From NCBI GenBank assembly GCA_023406715.1, contig JAEXVC010000124.1, forward strand, positions 1 through 5,772: a stretch of DNA of 5,772 bases. Direction: 5' to 3'. The DNA is from Bacteroidota bacterium. GTDB lineage: Bacteria > Bacteroidota > Bacteroidia > Bacteroidales > Tenuifilaceae. Positions 1-5,772 of this stretch are shown in pieces. How positions within the stretch are numbered: position 1 is the stretch's first letter; the number at the start of each line of letters is the position of its first letter. The notes under the pieces are model-generated. The model made no database searches. It was not told where the DNA came from and saw only the letters and a list, made by a program, of their open reading frames with translations. A program made the translations under genes and the position numbers.

Positions 1-1
1 T

Positions 2-685
2 TCTATTCAGGTGCACCCCGACGATGAGTATGCAGAGAAAAATCATCACGCATACGGAAAAACTGAGATGTGGTATGTGATATCCGCCGAGGAAAACTCA
101 GAGATTATTACTGGATTTAAAAAGGACGTAACCCGAGAGGAGTATTTGCAAAGTTTGTCCAATGGTAATTTGAAAAAACTTTTGAATGTTGAAAAGGCCA
201 AGGTTGGTGATGTTTACTATATTCCAGCGGGTAGGGTACACGCAATTGGTAAAGGTGTTCTTTTGGCTGAAATTCAACAAACCTCAGATATTACCTATAG
301 GATATACGATTGGGATAGAGTAGATTCAAATGGTAAGCCCCGCGAGTTACATAACGATTTAGCACTGGATGTTATTGATTTTAAGGCGGTGACAAGTGCC
401 AAGTGGACAAAACCTGATACAGTCAACAAAACCGCAGAACTTGCCAGTTGTCCTTATTTTACTGTAAACCGATTAACGTTTACCAACACTATTAAACGTA
501 ACTACGATTTGCTTGATTCTTTCGTTATATATATGTGTTTGGCAGGAGAGGCTTCTATAATATATGGTAAGGAAAAGTCTGAGCGAATAGTCAAAGGTGA
601 AACTGTTCTAATTCCTGCAGAGTTGAAAGATATTGTTCTTAAACCGAATGCTAAATGCCAGTTGTTGGAAATATTTGTAAAATAA
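2..685 (+). CDS. manA: Mannose-6-phosphate isomerase, class I (5'-truncated by window edge)
   Basis: This cytoplasmic zinc enzyme interconverts mannose 6-phosphate and fructose 6-phosphate, linking mannose use and GDP-mannose supply to glycolysis. The window holds the last 227 residues. The visible frame opens with SIQVHPDDEYA, the signature around the metal site. Its Gln (8-10) and His (14-16) are the expected first two zinc ligands. Glu in GKTEMWYV (65-67) and His in PAGRVHAIGKG (239-241) match the third and fourth. TYRIYDWDR, about 20 residues further on, fits the active-site arginine region. The remaining C-terminal part is a second cupin-like beta domain. Short bacterial class I enzymes have about 315-325 residues, so roughly 95 N-terminal residues should lie left of the window. 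The GTG at position 11 is the conserved Val inside the signature and is not the start. The frame ends in TAA. The gene is housekeeping-like, and nothing shows that it shares a function with the genes to its right. Confidence 0.94.
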   Translation, partial: SIQVHPDDEYAEKNHHAYGKTEMWYVISAEENSEIITGFKKDVTREEYLQSLSNGNLKKLLNVEKAKVGDVYYIPAGRVHAIGKGVLLAEIQQTSDITYRIYDWDRVDSNGKPRELHNDLALDVIDFKAVTSAKWTKPDTVNKTAELASCPYFTVNRLTFTNTIKRNYDLLDSFVIYMCLAGEASIIYGKEKSERIVKGETVLIPAELKDIVLKPNAKCQLLEIFVK

Positions 686-699
686 TTTTTTGTTTACGT

Positions 700-717
700 T
701 CAAATTGCGTAATTTGA
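700..717. repeat. Short inverted repeat after manA
   Basis: TCAAATT and AATTTGA flank a GCGT loop, giving a perfect 7-bp stem 14 bases after the manA stop. The stem is AT-rich and no T-run follows it on either strand, so it is a poor intrinsic terminator. It could be a weak 3'-end hairpin, a protein-binding palindrome or chance in AT-rich DNA. The rest of the 686-816 gap is AT-rich, and I recognise nothing else in it. Confidence 0.35.
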
Positions 718-816
718 TGGAATGTTTTAAATCATTCATAAAAACTTTATTGATTTTTTGAAACTAAAATATATGCAATTACTTTTTTTCCTATCTTCAT
801 CATTCATTTTGTTTGA

Positions 817-1401
817 ATGGATAATATAATTTATTTCATAAAATCTACTCTAACTAACGAAATCGCATCGAGTGGTTTCCCCTTGATTTACAAGGGGGAG
901 ATGAACCATCAGATAATGCGAGCATTCGCATTTATGGCTAACAGAAAGATTTCGGAAATGCCAATTCCTACCGCAACCCGTAAGCGTGTTTTTCATATTA
1001 TGATTGAGTGTCTGCAGAATATAACTAAGCACTCCGATGATTACGATGAGAAGGAAAAACAGATTGGGAATGGACTTTTTGTAGTGGGGAAGGATAGAGA
1101 TTCGTTTTATGTGATAACAGGCAATTTAGTGAGAAACGACAAGATGATAGTTCTGGAAAGTAGACTAGAAAAACTCAACAATGCTGCCCCACCACAGCTT
1201 AAGAAAATGTTTTTACAGCAAATGATTGATGGAGAGTTGAATGAAAAAGGTGGGGCAGGATTGGGTCTTATTGATATTGCTCGTAAATCAAAGCGAAAAC
1301 TATACTATCATTTTGTACCATACGATTCAAGTAGGCACTTTTTTATATTAGCCATTACAATTCCAATAACCTCTGAGGACGAGGATAGTTCCGATTTCTA
1401 G
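817..1401 (+). CDS. SiaB-family (DUF6272) GHKL-type protein kinase
   Basis: The product is a 194-residue soluble protein with no signal peptide or membrane segment. It is a stand-alone histidine-kinase-like ATPase fold of the SiaB type. Residues 55-73 (RKRVFHIMIECLQNITKHS) form the N-box helix, with Glu64 and Asn68 as the expected catalytic base and Mg-ATP ligand. Residues 145-151 (GGAGLGL) form the glycine-rich ATP lid, followed by helix IDIARKS. There is no dimerisation/phosphoacceptor domain, so it is not a two-component histidine kinase. In Pseudomonas, SiaB phosphorylates the regulator SiaC and opposes the PP2C phosphatase SiaA; a similar role here is inferred from family likeness. The start is the first ATG of the frame and lets the conserved YKGE segment (25-28) sit near the N-terminus. 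No Shine-Dalgarno sequence is visible, as is usual in Bacteroidota. The tail (TSEDEDSSDF) is strikingly acidic. TAG and TAA stops stand in tandem at 1399-1404. A possible functional partner is the phosphatase gene at 2649. Confidence 0.85.
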   Translation: MDNIIYFIKSTLTNEIASSGFPLIYKGEMNHQIMRAFAFMANRKISEMPIPTATRKRVFHIMIECLQNITKHSDDYDEKEKQIGNGLFVVGKDRDSFYVITGNLVRNDKMIVLESRLEKLNNAAPPQLKKMFLQQMIDGELNEKGGAGLGLIDIARKSKRKLYYHFVPYDSSRHFFILAITIPITSEDEDSSDF

Positions 1402-1493
1402 TAAATAAAATTAAATCTGGTATTATTTTTGACAGGATAATTTTGCCAAGTTATTATTTGGAAACAACATAATATTAACTAAGGTATATTTAT

Positions 1494-1501
1494 TACATTT
1501 G
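1494..1501 (+). promoter_or_regulatory. Candidate Bacteroidota -7 element (TACATTTG)
   Basis: TACATTTG matches the TAnnTTTG -7 consensus of the Bacteroidota primary sigma factor and lies 37 bases before the ATG at 1539, a plausible leader length. No TTTG-type -33 element is visible at the usual spacing. Two other TAnnTTTG matches occur nearby (1424-1431 and 1438-1445), as expected by chance in AT-rich DNA. If real, it would start transcription of the YD-repeat gene independently of the kinase gene. Confidence 0.3.
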
Positions 1502-1524
1502 CGATGTAGTTTGTTTAGTAAAGG

Positions 1525-1538
1525 TTAATTGTAATTAA
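1525..1538. repeat. Perfect short palindrome abutting a start codon
   Basis: TTAATT, GT, AATTAA forms a perfect 6-bp inverted repeat that ends on the base before the ATG at 1539. It could be an operator or a weak mRNA structure over the ribosome-binding region. Its pure A/T arms make chance a serious alternative. Confidence 0.25.
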
Positions 1539-2519
1539 ATGAAACAGTTTATAGCAATATTGGTAGCAGCGATAGTTTGTTTTAACTCAATGGCTCAAAC
1601 ACGGGCTGAATTAATGAGTCGCGAGAAAATCGCTCAGAATAAAGTTGCTTCGGTTACACAATGGACTCATAAGTTCGCAAACAATAAGGTGGACTCAAAA
1701 GGTACTGTAACTGTTGTTACCAATTACGATAAGAATGGGAATGCCGTTGAGGTAATAAACTATAAATCTGATGGTGCAATTTCTTCTAGGCATGAGTATA
1801 AGTACGATAAGGAGAATAGAAAAATTGAGTACAATCAGTATCAAGTTCCCATGGGAGGCAAGGAATTGCGATTGAGTTTTAAGCAAGTTTTCACCTACGA
1901 TACTAATGGAAACAAAAAATCGGAACAAGGGTTTGATGGGAAAAATCCCTACAGAATAACCTACGGTTATTTTGATGATAGTAAGCAAAAAGAAATTCTA
2001 AAGTATAGCGCAGCGAATATCGTTGAGGAGAAATGGACGTTTGAGCACAAGGAGAATATAACTACCGTGTTTGTTTATAAAACAGCGGGTAAGTTGGACA
2101 AGAAAATTGTTCGGAAGTATGATTCAAACTCAAACCTAGTGGATGAAACAAGTTATAGTGGTGCTGAAAAGGAGTTAGGCAGAACTACTTTTGAGTATGA
2201 TAGCAAGAATCTATTAAAAGCTAAGTCCGAATTTTATGGAGGAAATCTTCGTGCAAACTATTCCTATGTATATGATAATTCTGGACAACTAATTGAGGTG
2301 TACCAAACTAATGCTGCTGGAGAGAAGATTCTTTACAGTGCATATAAATACGATAACAAAGGAAATATGCTCGAAGAGAAGTGGTTCGACGGGCAACCCG
2401 GCGAATACTCAAAGCGAAACTTTAAACTCGATAATAAGGGCAACGTCAACGAGGTTGAGGCATATTATTCCGACTACAATTATAAAGTTGTTTATAGATA
2501 CACATATAAATTTAACTAG
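1539..2519 (+). CDS. Exported YD-like repeat protein of unknown function
   Basis: The product has 326 residues. Residues 1-19 are a classic signal peptide: Lys2, a hydrophobic core IAILVAAIVCF, then SMA before Gln20. Cys14 is preceded by Val, so it is not a lipobox. After a polar linker (20-55), nearly all the rest consists of about nine or ten degenerate repeats of 24-30 residues. Their core is an aromatic residue, x, Tyr-Asp, xx, Gly-Asn, then a Glu-rich strand ending in an aromatic residue. Clear copies are YDKNGN (63-68), YDTNGN, YDSNSN, YDNSGQ, YDNKGN (271-276) and LDNKGN (297-302). This resembles the YD repeats of RHS/wall-associated proteins and similar beta-hairpin repeats, suggesting an extended periplasmic or surface beta-structure. 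There is no RHS core, toxin domain, C-terminal sorting domain or catalytic motif. The start gives an intact signal peptide. An AAAGG run 14 bases upstream is too distant to be a good ribosome binding site. A terminator follows the gene. I do not recognise a specific family; binding or envelope roles are guesses. Confidence 0.8.
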   Translation: MKQFIAILVAAIVCFNSMAQTRAELMSREKIAQNKVASVTQWTHKFANNKVDSKGTVTVVTNYDKNGNAVEVINYKSDGAISSRHEYKYDKENRKIEYNQYQVPMGGKELRLSFKQVFTYDTNGNKKSEQGFDGKNPYRITYGYFDDSKQKEILKYSAANIVEEKWTFEHKENITTVFVYKTAGKLDKKIVRKYDSNSNLVDETSYSGAEKELGRTTFEYDSKNLLKAKSEFYGGNLRANYSYVYDNSGQLIEVYQTNAAGEKILYSAYKYDNKGNMLEEKWFDGQPGEYSKRNFKLDNKGNVNEVEAYYSDYNYKVVYRYTYKFN

Positions 2520-2537
2520 CATATTCAGTTCGATATG

Positions 2538-2570
2538 AAAAAGGAGGGTTTTATCTCTCCTTTTTTTATT
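2538..2570 (+). terminator. Intrinsic terminator after the YD-repeat gene
   Basis: AAAAAGGAGGG (2538-2548) pairs with CTCTCCTTTTT (2555-2565) across the loop TTTTAT, with one G-U pair. The stem runs into seven Ts (2561-2567). It begins 18 bases after the TAG stop. The A-tract upstream makes it potentially bidirectional, but nothing converges from the right. It implies that the gene at 2649 is mainly transcribed from its own promoter. Confidence 0.88.
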
Positions 2571-2593
2571 TTCACAAAAAAGTTTGGTAAAAA

Positions 2594-2619
2594 TTGATGT
2601 AAATATCAAATTATTGATA
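2594..2619. repeat. Alternating TTGAT/ATCAA half-sites upstream of the sensor-phosphatase gene
   Basis: TTGAT (2594-2598), ATCAA (2605-2609) and TTGAT (2614-2618) alternate in orientation. The last two extend to a perfect 6-bp inverted repeat, TATCAA-ATTA-TTGATA (2604-2619). They lie between the terminator and the GTG start at 2649, where an operator or promoter would be expected. A weak promoter-like pair, TTG (2594-2596) and TAAATTG (2618-2624) spaced 21 bases apart, overlaps them. The AT-rich background makes chance possible. Confidence 0.3.
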
Positions 2620-2648
2620 AATTGAAGGGTTTTTAATACGATAAATTG

Positions 2649-5600
2649 GTGAGGCGAACTCAATCTTGGTTCATACTGTTTTTTGTATTTAATTTTTTAA
2701 GCCAATTCTCTGTTTCTCAAGATATTGGTCGTTATCCTGTTGTTAACTTTCATCATAGGGAGTACAGCGGGCATTCGCAGAGTTGGTCGATAGTTCAGGA
2801 TAAAAGAGGATTAATTTATATTGCCAATAATGTTGGAGTTATTGAATATGATGGTAGCGAATGGCGCCACATTTCAATAAATGGGGCACTTCCTCGTTGC
2901 TTGGATGTTGATGTATCAGGCAGAGTTTGGGTTGGAGCACAGGATGATTTTGGATATTTAGCGGCTGATTCAAGCAATAGCCTGAAATTCTATTCGCTAA
3001 GTAAGTATTTGCCTGAAACATATAAACCTTTTGGGCTTATTAGGCAGGTTTATCATACTAACAATGGAGTTTTTTTTAGTGCAAATAATTTGTTAATTCA
3101 GTTAAAGCCCGATTTGAGTGTAAAGGTTTGGACTCCCAAGACTATTTTTCATAGAACATATTTAGTCGACGACATTATTTTTTCTAATCAAAAAGATTTT
3201 GGCTTAACTTACCTTTCTAACGACACCCTTAAGCAAGTGCCTGGCGGCGAAATTTTTGCAAAAAAACTGGTTTATACAATTCTTCCATTTGATGAACAAT
3301 ATTTTATTGTTGGAACACAATCCGATGGATTTTTTCTGATAAACAGAGAGTCATTAAACTCCGATTGCAATAGTGATGCACAAAAACCCTGTATTATCAA
3401 ATTTAAAACAGAGGACGATAATTTTTTGTCGAAGAATTGGATTTATTCTGGATTAAAGGTTACCGGTGATGTTTTTGCAATTGGCACATACCGAGGAGGG
3501 GTTGTTTTTATTGATAAGCGGGGTCAGTTCATTCGGAGAATCAATCAAAAGGTAGGCCTTCAGGACGATGCAGTTTGGCATTTGCACAAAGACAATCAGG
3601 ATAATCTTTGGATGGCCCTTAACAATGGAATATCTTACACATCTATTCACTCACAGTTGACGGAGTGGGATGAGGAGAGCGGTTTTAAGGGCGTTTTACA
3701 ATCCGTTGTGCGTTTTAATAACGATATCTACTTAACCTCCAACGTTGGAGTATTTCGTAAACAGAATGGGCGGTTTGCTCAGGTTGCAGGAATAAACGAT
3801 TTGTCGTGGAAGTTAAAAGTGATATCAAACGAAGATGGCTCCCAGTCGCTTCTTGTGGCATCGTCGAGTGGAATATATTATGTAAAAGGCGAAACGGCTT
3901 GGCTAATTGAGGATGGTTTGCATCATGCATACTCATTTATTCAATCCAAAGTATACCCCAATATTATTTATGTTGGACTTCGCGATGGTGTTGGTGTTAT
4001 TAGAAATTCCAAAGGACATTTTAAGTTTGTAGGAAAATTAGATGGAACGTATGGCGAAGTGTATTCTTTGGCGGAGGATATTAATGGAGATTTGTGGTAT
4101 TCTGAGCGATATAAGGGCGTTGGTTTTGTTGATGTTATTAATCCGTATCAACTATTTAATGAAAAGCCTGTAAAATATTCCCTCCCAAATAATCCGAAGT
4201 ATGACGATATGTCGGTTGTACTAATTGATGGGGTTGTAAAATCCTCCTCGGAGGGAGGTTTGGCAAGATTTGACGCAATTAAAAATGTGTTTGTTCCTGA
4301 TTCATCTTTAGGAGTTGAATTTGCAAATGGAACTACCGGTATGAGAATTTTTAACCAGGATTATAAGGGAAATATATGGTTTGAGGCGTATAGGTATGCT
4401 CCAAATAGATGGCTTGAAAGGGCTATAAAATATCCTAATGGAATTTATCGGCGAGAACCAGCCCAGTTTAGAACTATTCCAGAAACTATATTTTTTGATG
4501 TTTTTGCTGAGCAGGATAATGTTACCTGGATTGCTTCAACTGATGGTTTGTATAGGTATGATGGAAGCGTGGGGGTAAAAAATAATACTCTTATAAAAGT
4601 TCTCATTAGGCAAGTGAGTAGCTTTAAATCAGCTAAAGTATATAATGGAGTTCAATACCTTCCAAGTTGTGGGGTTGCTTTCCCAAACGAGATTGAGATT
4701 TTGGAACCTAAAACTGCTGAACTACCATATAAGTTTAACTCATTATCGTTTTCCTTTTCTTCGCCTTTCTTTGGTCAGCAACAACGTTTGCAGTATAGTT
4801 ACTATCTTGAAGGATACGATGAAGAATGGAGCGATTGGACTTACAGTCAGTCCAAGGAGTATACAAACCTCCCATTTGGCTCATATAAGTTTATGGTAAA
4901 AGCAAAGAATCTTTTTGAGGTGGAGAGTCCTGCTGCATCGTTCTCGTTTTATATAAGTAAGCCTATATACCTTAAGTGGTATGCATTAGTAATTTACTCC
5001 CTTATTGTTACTTTAATTGTTTGGTTTGTTGTTTACTTGAATACCCAAATGTTAAGGGTATCCAATGTAAAACTTCAGCAGTTGGTTGATATTAGAACAA
5101 CGGAACTTGTTAAATCCGAACAAATATTGTTGGAAAAAAATTTAGAGTTACAGCATCAAAAGGAAGAGATATTGGCTCAGCGTGATGAGATGCAGGATCA
5201 AAATAAACATATTAATGCAAGTATTCAGTATGCCACAACCATACAACAGGCAATGCTTCCTGATTTGTCAAACTCCTTAGATGGATTGTATGAGCACTTC
5301 TTGATCTATTTACCTAAAGAATTGGTCTCTGGCGATTTTTATTGGGTATCTCAATCTGGGACAAAAGGGAAAAAATCCGAAAAGGTTTTTATTGCAGTGG
5401 TGGATTGTACTGGACATGGAGTGCCTGGTGCTTTTATGTCATTAATAGGTAGTCGTTTACTGAGCGAAATTGTAAATGAGCGTAAAATCCATAATCCAGC
5501 CGCTATTCTTACAGAGTTAAGTAGTTCAATTAACCTTGCTTTAAGGCAGGATGTAAGTGAGAGTTTTGATGGAATGGATATATCGCTTTGTATGATTGAA

Positions 5601-5772
5601 CGTAAATCAGACGATTTATATATAGTTACTTTTGCTGGGGCTAATCGTCCGTTGTTTTATTATAGTAAGGGCGAGGAGCGGATTCATACTTTAAAGGGTA
5701 ATCGCAAATCAATTGGAAGCGTTTTGCCGGATGTCGAGGCAGAATTTACTAATTGGAGAATTACCCACAGAC
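2649..5772 (+). CDS. Membrane sensor: periplasmic propeller, Y_Y_Y domain, coiled coil and SpoIIE/PP2C phosphatase (3'-truncated)
   Basis: An uninterrupted frame of 1041 codons runs off the right edge. I start it at GTG 2649: the frame has a stop at 2634, only TTG 2646 competes, and the GTG gives a good signal peptide (RRTQSW, then a hydrophobic core, SVS before Gln). Residues about 30-690 form a beta-propeller region. Its blades resemble two-component-regulator propellers, for example near 51 (DKRGLIYIANNVG), 88 (DVSGRVWVGA), 315 (DNQDNLWMALNNG), 477 (DINGDLWYSE), 571 (DYKGNIWFE) and 621 (EQDNVTWIASTDG). Residues about 691-770 are a Y_Y_Y domain (YYLEGYDEEWSDW). A transmembrane helix lies at about 777-797, and a coiled coil at about 800-855. 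The conserved linker INASIQYATTIQQAMLP (855-871) leads into a SpoIIE-type Ser/Thr phosphatase. Its metal-site motifs are SGDF (Asp896), DCTGHGVPGA (Asp919) and GMD (Asp977), followed by FAGANRP. The last motifs, including the usual YTDG region, lie beyond the window. No histidine kinase or DNA-binding domain is present. The likely role is ligand-controlled dephosphorylation of a cytoplasmic partner-switch protein; the ligand is unknown. Confidence 0.92.
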   Translation, partial: MRRTQSWFILFFVFNFLSQFSVSQDIGRYPVVNFHHREYSGHSQSWSIVQDKRGLIYIANNVGVIEYDGSEWRHISINGALPRCLDVDVSGRVWVGAQDDFGYLAADSSNSLKFYSLSKYLPETYKPFGLIRQVYHTNNGVFFSANNLLIQLKPDLSVKVWTPKTIFHRTYLVDDIIFSNQKDFGLTYLSNDTLKQVPGGEIFAKKLVYTILPFDEQYFIVGTQSDGFFLINRESLNSDCNSDAQKPCIIKFKTEDDNFLSKNWIYSGLKVTGDVFAIGTYRGGVVFIDKRGQFIRRINQKVGLQDDAVWHLHKDNQDNLWMALNNGISYTSIHSQLTEWDEESGFKGVLQSVVRFNNDIYLTSNVGVFRKQNGRFAQVAGINDLSWKLKVISNEDGSQSLLVASSSGIYYVKGETAWLIEDGLHHAYSFIQSKVYPNIIYVGLRDGVGVIRNSKGHFKFVGKLDGTYGEVYSLAEDINGDLWYSERYKGVGFVDVINPYQLFNEKPVKYSLPNNPKYDDMSVVLIDGVVKSSSEGGLARFDAIKNVFVPDSSLGVEFANGTTGMRIFNQDYKGNIWFEAYRYAPNRWLERAIKYPNGIYRREPAQFRTIPETIFFDVFAEQDNVTWIASTDGLYRYDGSVGVKNNTLIKVLIRQVSSFKSAKVYNGVQYLPSCGVAFPNEIEILEPKTAELPYKFNSLSFSFSSPFFGQQQRLQYSYYLEGYDEEWSDWTYSQSKEYTNLPFGSYKFMVKAKNLFEVESPAASFSFYISKPIYLKWYALVIYSLIVTLIVWFVVYLNTQMLRVSNVKLQQLVDIRTTELVKSEQILLEKNLELQHQKEEILAQRDEMQDQNKHINASIQYATTIQQAMLPDLSNSLDGLYEHFLIYLPKELVSGDFYWVSQSGTKGKKSEKVFIAVVDCTGHGVPGAFMSLIGSRLLSEIVNERKIHNPAAILTELSSSINLALRQDVSESFDGMDISLCMIERKSDDLYIVTFAGANRPLFYYSKGEERIHTLKGNRKSIGSVLPDVEAEFTNWRITHR

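Noticed and set aside
11..13. GTG as a start codon for the manA frame
   Set aside because: It encodes the conserved Val in the QVHPDD metal-site signature, and the frame stays open to the window edge. The gene is truncated, not short.
1446..1461. Small hairpin (CCAAG, TTATTA, TTTGG) after the kinase gene
   Set aside because: It has only a 5-bp stem including a G-U pair and no T-tract. It is too weak to call a terminator.
1695..1988. Minus-strand open frame of 97 codons
   Set aside because: It lies fully inside the YD-repeat gene on the opposite strand, has no recognisable domain or leader, and reads as a shadow of the repeat codons.
2293..2538. Plus-strand open frame of 81 codons overlapping the end of the YD-repeat gene
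   Set aside because: It is out of frame with a convincing coding sequence, has low-complexity composition and no own signals; it is a shadow frame.
4243..4258. GC-rich hairpin (CCTCC, TCGGAG, GGAGG) inside the sensor gene
   Set aside because: No T-run follows, and the bases simply encode a Ser-Ser-Ser-Glu-Gly-Gly stretch in an intact propeller, so it is probably a coding coincidence and not a terminator.
1..5772. CRISPR arrays, insertion sequences, tRNA or rRNA genes
   Set aside because: I saw no direct repeats with regular spacers, transposase motifs, terminal inverted repeats or tRNA-like cloverleafs on either strand. All long repeats are protein-level and degenerate.

Overview
The window is an AT-rich stretch of chromosome, most likely from a member of the Bacteroidota (Bacteroidales or relatives). 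Four things point there. Start codons lack strong Shine-Dalgarno sequences. One intergenic region has a TAnnTTTG-type -7 element. Exported proteins end their signal peptides in the style 'SMA-Q' or 'SVS-Q'. The large membrane sensor combines a two-component-regulator-type beta-propeller with a Y_Y_Y domain, an architecture typical of this phylum. All four genes read left to right on the + strand, and I see no credible minus-strand gene.

Layout: (1) positions 2-685 hold the 3' two-thirds or so of manA, a class I mannose-6-phosphate isomerase whose start lies left of the window. (2) Positions 817-1401 encode a small stand-alone GHKL-type ATPase of the SiaB/DUF6272 protein-kinase family. (3) Positions 1539-2519 encode an exported protein made almost wholly of degenerate YD-like repeats, followed by a good intrinsic terminator at 2538-2567. 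(4) From a GTG at 2649 to the right edge runs one uninterrupted reading frame of at least 1041 codons. It encodes a signal peptide, a large periplasmic beta-propeller region, a Y_Y_Y domain, one transmembrane helix, a coiled coil and a cytoplasmic SpoIIE/PP2C-type phosphatase domain that is cut by the window edge.

The most interesting reading is that genes 2 and 4 are the kinase and phosphatase arms of a partner-switching circuit like SiaABCD of Pseudomonas. In that system SiaB phosphorylates, and the PP2C protein SiaA dephosphorylates, the small regulator SiaC. Here the phosphatase arm would be controlled by a periplasmic propeller sensor, and an exported repeat protein lies between the two arms. 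No SiaC-like substrate or diguanylate cyclase is present in the window, and a terminator separates the two arms, so the functional link is an inference. The gaps between genes (131, 137 and 129 bases) contain only AT-rich sequence, a few short inverted repeats, one promoter-like element and the terminator.
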